Position numbers and translations under genes: made by a program
The notes under the pieces: model-generated
What the model was told of the DNA's origin: nothing
Databases searched by the model: none
Seen by the model: the letters and a program-made list of their open reading frames with translations, nothing else
NCBI GenBank assembly: GCA_020060215.1
Contig: JAGVAP010000104.1
Coordinates: 1-64,000, forward strand
Source: Deltaproteobacteria bacterium
Lineage (GTDB): Bacteria; Desulfobacterota; DSM-4660; Desulfatiglandales; HGW-15
Length of the DNA stretch: 64,000 nt
Reading direction: 5' to 3'
Shown: piece by piece, positions 8,909 to 16,930 of the stretch
Layout: every line of letters starts with the position of its first letter
Numbering within the stretch: the first letter of the stretch is position 1

Positions 8909-9199
8909 ATGAGACCCGAAGAACACAACGCGTACTTGGAGCCGAGGTGCACCCAGTTGAGGCTCCTGAAGCAGACATTGAGATCCCTCCGCGAACAGAA
9001 GGATCTGGTCGAATCGATCAAGGAGTCCAACCTCCGGGCGGCGGAGACGGCGAACCTGCCCGACGAGGCGGAACGGATCAGGGAGCGATATCTGGCGGAC
9101 GTGACGAAAATCGAGTCGGCCATACGAAGGGCCGAGGTGCAGATGAGCGCCCTCCAGAGGGGCAATCCCTGTCGGCTGCCGGAAGGAACAGAAGCGTGA
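8909..9199 (+). CDS. small charged coiled-coil protein, unknown function
   Basis: A 96-residue protein that I do not recognise. It is rich in Glu, Arg, Leu and Ala, with heptad-like spacing throughout (for example LLKQTLRSLREQKDLVESIK, about residues 19-38, and a second helix about 55-85), so it should form a helical hairpin or coiled coil. There is no signal peptide or membrane segment. CAGGAG lies 6-7 nt before the ATG, a good ribosome-binding site that supports translation. It has its own leader with a terminator-like hairpin just upstream. The next plus-strand gene is about 200 bases away and not obviously related. Confidence 0.6.
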   Translation: MRPEEHNAYLEPRCTQLRLLKQTLRSLREQKDLVESIKESNLRAAETANLPDEAERIRERYLADVTKIESAIRRAEVQMSALQRGNPCRLPEGTEA

Positions 9200-9326
9200 C
9201 CGGTCCCCCCTGCTCATCATGTTGATGGATTCAGGTATCCTTCTTGTGCTAGACTTTTTGGATGGCCCAATGAACGGTAGCGTCAAGCGAACGTTCAGTC
9301 AGTCAACCCGCACTCCCGGAGGTGAG

Positions 9327-9377
9327 ATGAAAGAAGAGCCGACCGTCCTGGAATGTCCGGGAAAGGGCTTACGGTGA
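9327..9377 (+). CDS. putative 16-residue upstream ORF / leader peptide
   Basis: A very short frame, MKEEPTVLECPGKGLR, directly preceded by GGAGGTGAG, a near-ideal ribosome-binding site. It ends 27 bases before the 9404 gene. It could be a translated leader coupled to the NTF2-like gene, or a chance frame. No attenuator hairpin is evident between the two. Confidence 0.3.
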   Translation: MKEEPTVLECPGKGLR

Positions 9378-9403
9378 TAACCAACATGCAAAGGAGAAGA
9401 GGA

Positions 9404-10024
9404 ATGTCTGGAGATCTGACCGCGGACAAGCTCGCCATCCGTGAAGTCGTGGAGAATTGGGTCCTTTGGCGCGACTCGGCCGATTGGGAGCGGTTTGCGC
9501 ACGTCTGGCACCCGGAAGGCTGGATGACGGCCACCTGGTTCCAGGGCCCGGCCCGGGATTTCATAGAAGTGAGCCGCGAAGGCTTCAACCGGGGCGTGAA
9601 CATCCTCCATACCCTCGGAGGATGGACCTGCGACATCGTCGGAAACCGGGCGATCTCCCAGACCAAGATGACCATCCACCAGCGCGCAGCGCTGGACGGG
9701 GTCCTGGTCGATGTGGCCTGCATCGGGCGGTTCTATGACTTCTTCGAGAAGCGCGAGGGCCGATGGGCCATTGTCCGGCGGCAGCCGATCTATGAAAAGG
9801 ACCGCCTCGACCCCGTAGATCCCGGCGCCGTGGTGAAGCTGGACGGTGAACTGCTGTCGCGTTTTCCGGAGGGGTACCGCCATCTCGCGTACCTGCAGGT
9901 GAAGAACGGATTCAAGGCGGCCAAAGACAACCTGCCCGGTCTCCGCGGTCCCGCATTGGAGAAACTGTACCGCGAGGGCAGGGAGTGGCTGGCGGGCTCC
10001 GAGACGCCGGGCGTGCCGCTCTGA
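9404..10024 (+). CDS. NTF2-like / SnoaL-type protein
   Basis: A 206-residue protein with an N-terminal NTF2-like (SnoaL_4-type) cone fold: an initial helix DKLAIREVVENWVLWRDSADWERFAHVWHPEG, then alternating strands to about residue 140 (GRFYDFFEKREGRWAIVRRQ). This fold is used by small isomerases, dehydratases and ring-hydroxylating dioxygenase beta subunits. The C-terminal 60 residues (FPEGYRHLAYLQVKNGFKA onward) form an added helical region. The ATG at 9404 is preferred over upstream Met codons because AGGAGA lies about 7 nt before it. No catalytic assignment is possible, and the neighbours give no pathway context. Confidence 0.75.
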   Translation: MSGDLTADKLAIREVVENWVLWRDSADWERFAHVWHPEGWMTATWFQGPARDFIEVSREGFNRGVNILHTLGGWTCDIVGNRAISQTKMTIHQRAALDGVLVDVACIGRFYDFFEKREGRWAIVRRQPIYEKDRLDPVDPGAVVKLDGELLSRFPEGYRHLAYLQVKNGFKAAKDNLPGLRGPALEKLYREGREWLAGSETPGVPL

Positions 10025-10048
10025 AACATGGCCGCACAAGCCTCGGAA

Positions 10049-10081
10049 CGATGGGGTTTCGCTCCGCTCCACCATCCGACA
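10049..10081. repeat. dispersed repeat, family B (short copy)
   Basis: Contains GGGTTTCGCTCCGCTCCACC followed by ATCCGACAGG. Closely similar text occurs at 35110-35205 in a longer inverted arrangement, so this is a short or decayed copy of a dispersed intergenic element. Confidence 0.6.
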
Positions 10082-10214
10082 GGAATGTGAAATCGAGTCC
10101 TCCATCATCTTGGCCCGCATGTGGGGTGAAACCTGTATTTTGGACTCCCTTCCTTGCAAACCCCTAAAAAATGACTACTTTTCAGGTTACTCCATTCAAC
10201 GAAAGGAGAACCTG

Positions 10215-10670
10215 ATGATGTCCAAAGTAATGGGAACCAACACAAGGCATGTGATGTCTTGTTCATCGTTGTCAGCCGATCGCGTGGTCAACACCAGGGG
10301 TGAGGACCTCGGGAAGGTTGAAGATATCATGATCCATATCGACTCCGGAAGGGTCGCTTACGTTGTCCTTTCTTTTGGGGGGATCCTCGGTATCGGAGAC
10401 AAGCTGTTCGCCATTCCATGGGAAGCGCTCACCCTGGACGAGGATGAGAAGCACTTCATCATGGACATCGACAAGGAAAAGCTGGAGAACGCACCGGGTT
10501 TCGACAAGGACAACTGGCCCGACATGGCGGATCCGGAGTTCGGGAGAGGAGTCTTCTCGTTCTACGGCTTCGATGAACCTTCCTGGATTTCGACCGGAGG
10601 CAGGATGGGCGTATCCGGCCATTCCAGAGGGGAAGAGCGGGAGGATTGCCTGCGGATGGGCACCTGCTGA
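10215..10670 (+). CDS. PRC-barrel domain protein
   Basis: A 151-residue soluble protein with a PRC-barrel beta fold, as in the photosynthetic reaction-centre H subunit and RimM: residues about 20-90, with VVNTRGEDLGKVEDIMIHID, RVAYVVLSFGGILGIGDKLF and AIPWEALTLDEDEKHFIMDI as the strand pattern. The C-terminal tail is variable and ends RMGTC. The start at the first of two adjacent ATGs is supported by AAAGGAG 6 nt upstream. Such proteins are common in anaerobes and often stress-linked, but have no defined biochemical role. A strong terminator follows at 10701, so it is probably monocistronic. Confidence 0.88.
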   Translation: MMSKVMGTNTRHVMSCSSLSADRVVNTRGEDLGKVEDIMIHIDSGRVAYVVLSFGGILGIGDKLFAIPWEALTLDEDEKHFIMDIDKEKLENAPGFDKDNWPDMADPEFGRGVFSFYGFDEPSWISTGGRMGVSGHSRGEEREDCLRMGTC

Positions 10671-10700
10671 CCGGTCCGACTCGACCCAGAGCCGAGGCAG

Positions 10701-10731
10701 GCTGACCGGCTCCGGCCGGTCGGCCTTTTTT
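10701..10731 (+). terminator. rho-independent terminator after PRC-barrel gene
   Basis: The stem GCTGACCGGC pairs with GCCGGTCGGC (one G-T pair) around TCCG and is followed by a six-T run. It starts 31 bases after the stop codon of the PRC-barrel gene. Confidence 0.9.
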
Positions 10732-10770
10732 GCGGGAGACGATCAGGGAGAAGGCGAAGACCTCCCCCGT

Positions 10771-12588
10771 TCAGATGTACTGTCTGGCGTAGCGCCTCAC
10801 ATGGTGACCGTCCAGCACGTGAAACTCCTTCAGCTTCTTGAGGGTGACGGGTGAGAAGATCCCGATCGGCAGATAGATGATCTTCTTTCCGGTCTTTGCC
10901 GCCATGCCGGTGCACCACCCTGAGGGAGGGTCGGCCGCCACATAGACCACGTTCTTCTCCAGGCTGTAGTCGATGGCGGCCATGAGCAGCCTCTCGGGCT
11001 TGCTGCGCGCAAAGTCGAAAAAGGGATCCTTCCAGATGTCGTACACCCGCATGGGCGGATAGGTGAGCATGAAGCCGCCATACTGGCACCTGGATATGCC
11101 GGGGCCGTCCATGACTTCCCCTGCGGGGGTGCTGTAAAAGGCCATGTCGGATTCCTGAGAATGCTCGCCGAGCCATGTGACCCGCCAGGGGAACCGCTCC
11201 CCTTCCCCGTTGCCCGGATCGGGGTCGAAGATCACCACGACGGAGCCGACCTTGCCCCGCATGGGCCTGCCTTCCTTCACATAGATCTTCCCCTTGGGCC
11301 ACTCGCGGATGGTTTGACGGATGTCGATACCGTCAAGGATGGAGGCCTCGAAGGGGAGGACCCTCGCGTTCTCTTCGGTCTTGATCTCCATGGCCCTCTT
11401 CTGGAGATGCTTCCCATACCCCTCGATCACGACATCCTCCGGCGGGTAGGAACAGATGAAATCGCCTCTGAACGTCTTTTTCCATTCCCCGGGCACTTTT
11501 TCACGGGGCTTTCGTTTGCCCGGGACCGGAACGAGCCTCCTCCGGAAAGACTTGATCCTGCGGTGGAACCGGATCCGTTTTTCGTCCAGGAAGATATCCT
11601 CGCCGCTCAACCGAAGCACGGGGATCCCGGGCTCCTCGCTTTGCCAGGGATAATCGCTCCCTTTTTCCCATAGTTCATAGGCGAAGTTGTCGTCGGCCGC
11701 TCCCCTCGCAGCCACGATGAGCTGATAAAAACTCGGTACGAGCCCCCCTGAAAGGAATGCGTAGTTCCTGGCAAATCGATGTAGCACCCGGACCTGCGTG
11801 CGAGAGAGGTCTTCCTTGCTGTTCCGGAGGTGGTTTTCCCGGGCCGCCGCGACGAGCTCCTGATTGATCTCCATGCGGTCGATCCCGCCCCCCTTTTCCC
11901 GCCACAGCTCGTACCGGGAGGAGAGGAACGGCATCTCGGTCAGGATCTCACGGCTGGAGTCCCGGTGCAAATGGGCGAGACCCACCCCCTTTCTCTGCCT
12001 CCTGCCGATGACTTCGGTGTGGGGCTGGTCGAGCATGGACAGGACCCCCGGGAAGTGAAACATCCCGCAGACGAAAAGGGTCTTCCTGCCCGACCTGGCC
12101 AGCTGCTGCAGATGGAACGCCATGGTCTTCTCCCGGAGATCGTCTTCGAGAAAACGCATGGAGCCGCCGCTCGCCTGCAGGTAGGCCTGGCAGTACCGGA
12201 AGTGGCCGATCTTGGCGACCGCATATGGATCCGGCATGGGGGAGCGGTCGATGGGGTAACCTTCCGTGTCCCGATCCACGAAATGCACGGGAATCTCATT
12301 CTGAAGGGACAGCCGGAGGGCCTCCACCTGTCCGTCGGTCGGCTCCAGAGGCAGGTATATAAAGGTGCCGTCGTTTTCCTGGTAATGGACCACGGAGAGC
12401 AGGGGCAGCCTCCGGATGCCGGCCAGCACCACCTCCTTCAGGGTGGAGGGATATTCGACCGCTACCTGCTCGGGCCGGTACTCCTCGAACTGGCGCCTCA
12501 CCTCGACGGCAAACTCCAGCCGGTTGTGGAGGATCGGCACCACGCGGATATGGCGCCATTCAATCCCCTGGTTCCTCTTGCTCGTCAT
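10771..12588 (-). CDS. TraB/EreA/ChaN-like (DUF5682-like) protein paired with MoxR ATPase
   Basis: A 605-residue cytoplasmic protein of uncertain function. The N-terminal 200 residues carry a pattern of the TraB/TIKI/EreA/ChaN superfamily: a first histidine in VVPILHNR (about residue 21), a conserved glutamate in QVAVEYPS (about 45) and a GxxH motif in FVCGMFHFPG (about 185). These are the metal or catalytic positions of putative metalloproteases in that clan. The remaining 400 residues are unrecognised, with basic stretches such as RIRFHRRIKSFRRRLVPVPG. The start at ATG 12588 overlaps the upstream MoxR gene by 29 bases, indicating coupling. The resemblance to DUF5682 proteins found beside MoxR/VWA ATPases is my inference. 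No VWA partner is present here. Confidence 0.6.
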   Translation of the reverse strand: MTSKRNQGIEWRHIRVVPILHNRLEFAVEVRRQFEEYRPEQVAVEYPSTLKEVVLAGIRRLPLLSVVHYQENDGTFIYLPLEPTDGQVEALRLSLQNEIPVHFVDRDTEGYPIDRSPMPDPYAVAKIGHFRYCQAYLQASGGSMRFLEDDLREKTMAFHLQQLARSGRKTLFVCGMFHFPGVLSMLDQPHTEVIGRRQRKGVGLAHLHRDSSREILTEMPFLSSRYELWREKGGGIDRMEINQELVAAARENHLRNSKEDLSRTQVRVLHRFARNYAFLSGGLVPSFYQLIVAARGAADDNFAYELWEKGSDYPWQSEEPGIPVLRLSGEDIFLDEKRIRFHRRIKSFRRRLVPVPGKRKPREKVPGEWKKTFRGDFICSYPPEDVVIEGYGKHLQKRAMEIKTEENARVLPFEASILDGIDIRQTIREWPKGKIYVKEGRPMRGKVGSVVVIFDPDPGNGEGERFPWRVTWLGEHSQESDMAFYSTPAGEVMDGPGISRCQYGGFMLTYPPMRVYDIWKDPFFDFARSKPERLLMAAIDYSLEKNVVYVAADPPSGWCTGMAAKTGKKIIYLPIGIFSPVTLKKLKEFHVLDGHHVRRYARQYI

Positions 12589-13441
12589 CGAGCAACCCCC
12601 GGAAGTAATGGGCGGCATTCGGGTCCAGGATCATATCTGCAGCCTCCTTCATGTATTGCGTGACCCGGGTCCGCCGGCGGCCCGCCGTCATTCTCTCTCC
12701 GCTCTCCACGAGTCTCTTGAGGGCGTACCGTGCGATATTGATCCCATCCCTGACCGAGTAACGCTCATCCGCTTCGTGGGCCCCTTGAAGGAAGTCCACG
12801 ACATATTCCAGGACCTCGTCCTCCGCAAAGGGAAGATTCGACTTCAGGATCATCATCTCATCTTCCCTCTCCGGGAAATCGATGAAGATCTGGGGTTGGA
12901 GTCTGGAATGGATATACTCCGGAAGCTCGAAGGTGCTGGCATCGTCGTTCATGGTGGTGCAGAGGCGGAAATCGCGATGAGCCTTGATCTTGATGCCCGC
13001 CACAATGGATTCCACGTACCGCCGGCTGTCCATCAGAGGGGCGAGGGACGCCCAGCTCTTTTCGCTCATGCGGTTCCCTTCATCGATCACCGCCACACCG
13101 CCCTTGATCATGGCGGAGACCACCGGGCTGGCCATGTACTTGATCTTCCCCATCTCCGAGATCACGGGGGTGACGATGAGATCTTCCGGCCTGGTGTCCA
13201 TCGTCGCCTGGAAGAGGTAGACAGGCCGCTTCAGCATTCGGCCCGCGTGATAAGCGAGCGTCGTCTTCCCGACGCCGGGCTTGCCCACGAGCCGCGGGTT
13301 CAGAGGCAGGTCCTCGTCCCCGATGACCATCCAGGCGGCAAGCACCTGTGTGACCACCTCGGGCTGGCCGACCCATTTCATGGGCACGTCGTCAGGCTGC
13401 GTCAGGTACAGCTCCACTCCATCGATGACGACTTTTTCCAT
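12560..13441 (-). CDS. MoxR-family AAA+ ATPase
   Basis: A 293-residue AAA+ ATPase of the MoxR/RavA group. Walker A is GKPGVGKTTLA (about residues 53-63), Walker B is GGVAVIDEGNRM (about 115), sensor 1 is the TMNDD segment (about 160), and an arginine-rich C-terminal lid follows (RRRTRVTQYMKEAADMI). MoxR ATPases remodel or activate partner proteins, frequently ones with VWA domains or metal centres. Here the only partner is the overlapping downstream TraB-like gene, so the pair is probably one functional unit. A good sigma-70 promoter lies about 60 bases upstream (13499-13527). Only a weak ribosome-binding site is visible. Confidence 0.88.
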   Translation of the reverse strand: MEKVVIDGVELYLTQPDDVPMKWVGQPEVVTQVLAAWMVIGDEDLPLNPRLVGKPGVGKTTLAYHAGRMLKRPVYLFQATMDTRPEDLIVTPVISEMGKIKYMASPVVSAMIKGGVAVIDEGNRMSEKSWASLAPLMDSRRYVESIVAGIKIKAHRDFRLCTTMNDDASTFELPEYIHSRLQPQIFIDFPEREDEMMILKSNLPFAEDEVLEYVVDFLQGAHEADERYSVRDGINIARYALKRLVESGERMTAGRRRTRVTQYMKEAADMILDPNAAHYFRGLLDDEQEEPGD

Positions 13442-13498
13442 AACCGCTCACGACCTCCCGAGATGACGCTTTGCGCTTCCGCCGCAGATTCTGGAGAC

Positions 13499-13527
13499 AA
13501 TATAATCCCTTGACCCCGTCATGACAA
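13499..13527 (-). promoter_or_regulatory. sigma-70 promoter for the moxR/traB-like pair
   Basis: On the minus strand TTGTCA and TATATT are separated by exactly 17 bases. Transcription would start near 13492, about 50 bases before the MoxR start codon. Confidence 0.75.
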
Positions 13528-13725
13528 GTGATTGGATTGGTGGCAGGATTGTGCGCGCCACTGAATTCCCCTTGTCACAGGGGTGTTTTTTCATTAGTTA
13601 CATAGAAAGCGATCCAAGATCCGAGGACCGAGGGACCCGGGACGATGAAGAGCGAGAGAGGCCTTCTGCGCCCGGGGACCCGCATCCCGAGACCATCTCA
13701 CCTTCACCTTTGAACGGAGCCGTCC

Positions 13726-15387
13726 ATGAATGAGATGCACGACCACGAACACGGAGAGGTGAACGGACGCGCAGAGGAGATCAAGAAAGAGCTTGCGAAA
13801 GTGCTGCAACAACTCCCGCAGGAGGTTCCGGTCTATCTGTTCTCCCGGAAAGGCGAACGGGATCTCTTCACCAAGGCGGCGGAGCAGGTCGTCACCATGT
13901 TTCAGAAGCTCTCCCCCAAGATCAAACTCACCCCGTACGGGCTCGAGGACAAGCTCGCCGCAAAGTTCGAAGTGACCCGCGCCCCCACCCTGGTGCTCGG
14001 CCCGGACCGCTACAACGTGCGGTGGCTGGGAGCCCCTCTCGGTGAGGAGGGGAGGACCTTTCTCGAGGCCCTGCTGCTGATGGGGACCGGCAGGAGCGGC
14101 CTCAGCGAGCAGTCGCTCCGGATCCTGAACCGGATGGAGGGGCCGAGGCACATCAAGCTCTTCGTGAGCCCCACCTGCCCCTATTGTCCACAGCAGGCCG
14201 TGAATGCGTTGAAGGCGGCGGTGGAAAGGCCCGACCTCATCACACTGGAGATCATCGACATCCAGGCGAACCCCGACCTGGCGGACATGTACTCGTCCCA
14301 GAGCGTCCCGCAGACCTTTGCCGACGACATCCTGATCGCCCGAGGGGCCCAGCCCGAAGAGCTCTTTCTCTCCTCCCTCGAAAAGATGGAGCAGCAGACC
14401 GTCTTCATCCCCGAAAGCGATGCGGAGGTGGTGGAGACCGACCTGGTGGTGGTCGGAGGAGGTCCGGCCGGTCTCACGGCGGGCATCTACGGGGCGCGCA
14501 GCGGTTTGAGGGTGGTGGTCGTGGAAAAAGGGGCACTCGGCGGACAGGTCGCCACGACGCCGGTGGTCGAGAACTACCCCGGCTTCACCCAGGTCGGAGG
14601 CAAGACCCTGGTGGACCTGATGGTCACCCATGCCCTCGAGTATGTGCAGATCTTCCAGGGCGAAGAGGTCATGGAGATCAAACCCGGTGAACCCATCGAG
14701 GTCTTGACCACCCGGAGGAGATTTCTCACCAGGGCCGTTCTCCTTGCGACGGGCGCCAATTACAGGAAGCTCGGGGTGCCCGGAGAAACGCGGCTGGCCG
14801 GCAGGGGCGTTAGTTACTGCAGCACCTGTGACGGCCCGCTCTTCAGGGGAAGGAAGGTGGTCATGGTCGGTGGCGGAAACAGTGCGGTCACGGAGGCGCT
14901 GCACCTTCACCAGCTGGGCGTCAAGGTCACCCTGGTTCACAGGAGAGACACCCTGCGCGCCCAGGACTTCCTGGTCAAGAGCATTCAGGACAACCAAATC
15001 CCCGTCGTCTGGAACACGGAGGTCAAGGAGATCCGGGGCGAGGACAGGGTGCGCGAAGTGGTCCTCTACAACACCAAGACGAAGGAGACTTCCACCCTCG
15101 AAACGGACGGCGTGTTCATTGCCGTCGGATACGAGCCCGCCGTTGATCTCGCCAGGAAGGTCGGCGTGGAGCTCACTCCGGAGGGATACATCAAGAAGGA
15201 CTTGCGGCACAGGACCAACGTGCCGGGCATTTACTCCGGTGGCGATGTGGAGGGGGGCTATAAACAGATCGTCACGGCGACCGGAGAAGGCGCGGCCGCG
15301 GCCATGGTCATCTTCGAAGACCTCATCCACCCCTACTGGAAAAAGGAGAAGGGGAGCCTCCCCTTTGCGGGGGAGCCGGCGGTCTGA
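13726..15387 (+). CDS. thioredoxin reductase with N-terminal tandem thioredoxin-fold domain
   Basis: A 553-residue flavoprotein resembling AhpF or glutaredoxin-fused thioredoxin reductases. The first 215 residues form a tandem thioredoxin-fold domain in which the second half has the redox motif CPYC (about residues 151-154) and the first half lacks one. The rest is a thioredoxin reductase: FAD motif VVVGGGPAGLTAGIYGAR (about 240), active-site CSTC (about 365-368, usual form CATC), and NAD(P)H motif VVMVGGGNSAVTEAL (about 380). It should pass NAD(P)H electrons through FAD and CSTC to the internal CPYC and then to thiol or selenol partners. CGGAG precedes the ATG by 6 nt. The downstream genes encode a probable seleno-rhodanese and a glutaredoxin, so it may be their reductant. 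Confidence 0.92.
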   Translation: MNEMHDHEHGEVNGRAEEIKKELAKVLQQLPQEVPVYLFSRKGERDLFTKAAEQVVTMFQKLSPKIKLTPYGLEDKLAAKFEVTRAPTLVLGPDRYNVRWLGAPLGEEGRTFLEALLLMGTGRSGLSEQSLRILNRMEGPRHIKLFVSPTCPYCPQQAVNALKAAVERPDLITLEIIDIQANPDLADMYSSQSVPQTFADDILIARGAQPEELFLSSLEKMEQQTVFIPESDAEVVETDLVVVGGGPAGLTAGIYGARSGLRVVVVEKGALGGQVATTPVVENYPGFTQVGGKTLVDLMVTHALEYVQIFQGEEVMEIKPGEPIEVLTTRRRFLTRAVLLATGANYRKLGVPGETRLAGRGVSYCSTCDGPLFRGRKVVMVGGGNSAVTEALHLHQLGVKVTLVHRRDTLRAQDFLVKSIQDNQIPVVWNTEVKEIRGEDRVREVVLYNTKTKETSTLETDGVFIAVGYEPAVDLARKVGVELTPEGYIKKDLRHRTNVPGIYSGGDVEGGYKQIVTATGEGAAAAMVIFEDLIHPYWKKEKGSLPFAGEPAV

Positions 15388-15458
15388 GAGGATGGAGAAA
15401 GACCTGCCGCGAAGACCCGAAGACACAAAGAAGATCTGTTAGGGGAAGGAGTCAGGTC

Positions 15459-16292
15459 ATGCGATGGAGACAGTTCTTTACCCCTGTAAAAGGCCTCCAT
15501 GCCGACGAGGTGAAGGAGTATATCCGGACCCATCGGGAAGGGGAGTACACGCTCCTGGACGTGCGACAGCCCGGGGAGTACGAGAAGGAGCGAATCCCGG
15601 GCGCAATGCTCATCCCCCTTCCGGAACTGCCCTCCCGGCTGCAGGAGTTGGATCGCAAGCAGCCTGTCATCGCCTACTGAGCCATGGGGGGACGCAGCCG
15701 GGCGGCTGCACAACTCCTGTCGGGGCAGGGATTCGAGGCGGTCTATAACCTGAACGGGGGGATCAAGGCGTGGCATGGGGCTAAGGCCGTCGGACCGGCC
15801 GAGGTGGGCATGGTGCTGTTGAGAGGCGATGAGACCCCGGCGGAGGTCGCCATGCTCGCCTACGGGCTGGAGGAGGGCCTCCGGGGTTTCTATGAGGCGA
15901 TGAAGGGGAGGAGCGACAACGCCGCCGTGAACGACCTGCTGTCCAGGCTGGCGGCTGTAGAGGTCCGGCACAAGGAGCGGCTCTTCCGACTCTACCTTTC
16001 GATGGAAAAATCGCCTGGGGACCAAGCCGCCTTCGAACAGAAGGCGACGTCCGGATGGATGGAAGGGGGCTTTACCACGGAGGAGTTCCTGGAGGCAAAC
16101 CGGCCGATGCTCGATCATGTCTCCGATGTGCTCGGCACGGCCATGATGCTGGAGACGCAGGCGCTCGATCTGTACATGCGCTACTCCAGGAAGAGCGGCG
16201 ACCTGGAAAGCCGAACGGTCTTCCACGGACTGGCCGATGAGGAAAAGGATCATCTCTCGATGCTGGGAGGGCTCCTGGAGGGGTCGGTTTAG
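15459..16292 (+). CDS. rhodanese/ferritin-like fusion, predicted selenoprotein (Sec74)
   Basis: A 277-residue fusion if TGA at 15678-15680 is decoded as selenocysteine. Residues 1-73 are a rhodanese N-terminal half (LLDVRQPGEYEKERIPGAML). The TGA falls exactly at the catalytic cysteine of the CxxGxRS loop, giving VIAY-Sec-AMGGRSRAAA, and the same frame continues with the rhodanese ending YNLNGGIKAWHG. Residues about 125-277 form a ferritin/rubrerythrin-like helical domain with EGLRGFYEAM, EVRHKERLF, METQALDLYMRY and DEEKDHLSML. A short hairpin fitting the bacterial SECIS pattern lies just after the TGA. GGAAGGAGT precedes the ATG. Likely role: sulfur (persulfide) or selenium transfer and peroxide or redox defence, served by the adjacent thioredoxin reductase. 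If TGA is a true stop, it would be a broken gene. Confidence 0.8.
15678..15709 (+). promoter_or_regulatory. in-frame Sec TGA codon plus candidate SECIS hairpin
   Basis: TGA is at 15678-15680. A perfect 6-bp stem, GCAGCC (15694-15699) with GGCTGC (15704-15709), presents the loop GGGC 20-23 bases after the TGA. Bacterial SECIS elements are expected at about this distance, with a G at the start of a small apical loop. The lower stem is not strong, so this is a candidate rather than proof. Confidence 0.65.
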
Positions 16293-16370
16293 AAGCACCG
16301 GCGTCCCGTTGAACAGAACACCTTGACGATGGACCCGTGACCCCTGCATCGGGAACCCGGGGGAGGCGCT

Positions 16371-16631
16371 ATGGACAACAAGAAGATCAGGGTATACACA
16401 TTGAGCACCTGCGGCCACTGCAAGGCCGCGAAGAAGCTTTTGGACGATTGCTCCGTCGCCTACGAATTCACGGATGTGGATATGCTCAGCGGTGCCGAAA
16501 GGAGCGAGGTGCTTGAAGATGTGAAGAAACTCAACCCGCGCTGTTCGTTTCCGACGATCATCATCGGGGAACATGTGATCGTCGGGTACAAGGAAGCCGA
16601 GATCAAGGAAGCGCTCGGGATCTTCGACTGA
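16371..16631 (+). CDS. glutaredoxin-family protein
   Basis: An 86-residue thioredoxin-fold protein close to glutaredoxin/NrdH size. It has the redox motif CGHC (residues about 14-17, in TLSTCGHCKAAKKLLD), a cis-proline site CSFPTIIIG (about 58) and the C-terminal VGYKEAEIKEAL helix. It should reduce disulfides or mixed selenide/persulfide bonds. Its position 78 bases after the rhodanese/ferritin fusion, and the thioredoxin reductase two genes upstream, suggest one redox operon. The CGHC pair is DsbA/PDI-like rather than the classical CPYC of glutaredoxin. Confidence 0.9.
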   Translation: MDNKKIRVYTLSTCGHCKAAKKLLDDCSVAYEFTDVDMLSGAERSEVLEDVKKLNPRCSFPTIIIGEHVIVGYKEAEIKEALGIFD

Positions 16632-16683
16632 GCACCCCATGCCCAGCCCGGCCGCTTAGGCGCTGGGAAAAGAGGAGTCGAGC

Positions 16684-16908
16684 ATGTGTCTGGCAATCCC
16701 GTCCAGGATCGTCCGAATCGAGGACGGCATGGCCGTCATCGATGTGGAGGGCGTGCGAAGGGAGGCGAGTCTTCTCCTCCTGGAGGACCCCAAGGTGGGT
16801 GATTATGTGATCGTGCATGCCGGATTTGCCATCCACACCATCGACGAGGAGCAGGCCAGGGAGACCCTCAGGATCCTGCGCGAGGCCCTTGCCGCGACCG
16901 AAGAATAG
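16684..16908 (+). CDS. hypC: hydrogenase assembly chaperone HypC
   Basis: A 74-residue HypC/HupF protein beginning MCLAIPSRIV. The N-terminal Cys2, exposed after Met removal, is the residue that binds the Fe(CN)2CO precursor and HypD. The OB-like fold continues through VIDVEGVRREASLLLL and VGDYVIVHAGFAIHTID. It carries the iron centre from HypD to the large subunit of [NiFe] hydrogenase. AGGAGT lies a few bases before the ATG. hypD follows directly. The other hyp genes and the hydrogenase are outside this window. Confidence 0.95.
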   Translation: MCLAIPSRIVRIEDGMAVIDVEGVRREASLLLLEDPKVGDYVIVHAGFAIHTIDEEQARETLRILREALAATEE

Positions 16909-16930
16909 CCTGGCATTCAAACTGAACACC

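Noticed and set aside
15459..16292. Reading the rhodanese gene as a pseudogene broken by a nonsense mutation.
   Set aside because: The stop is exactly at the catalytic Cys codon, both halves are intact and in frame, and a SECIS-like hairpin follows; a random nonsense mutation there is improbable, though not excluded.
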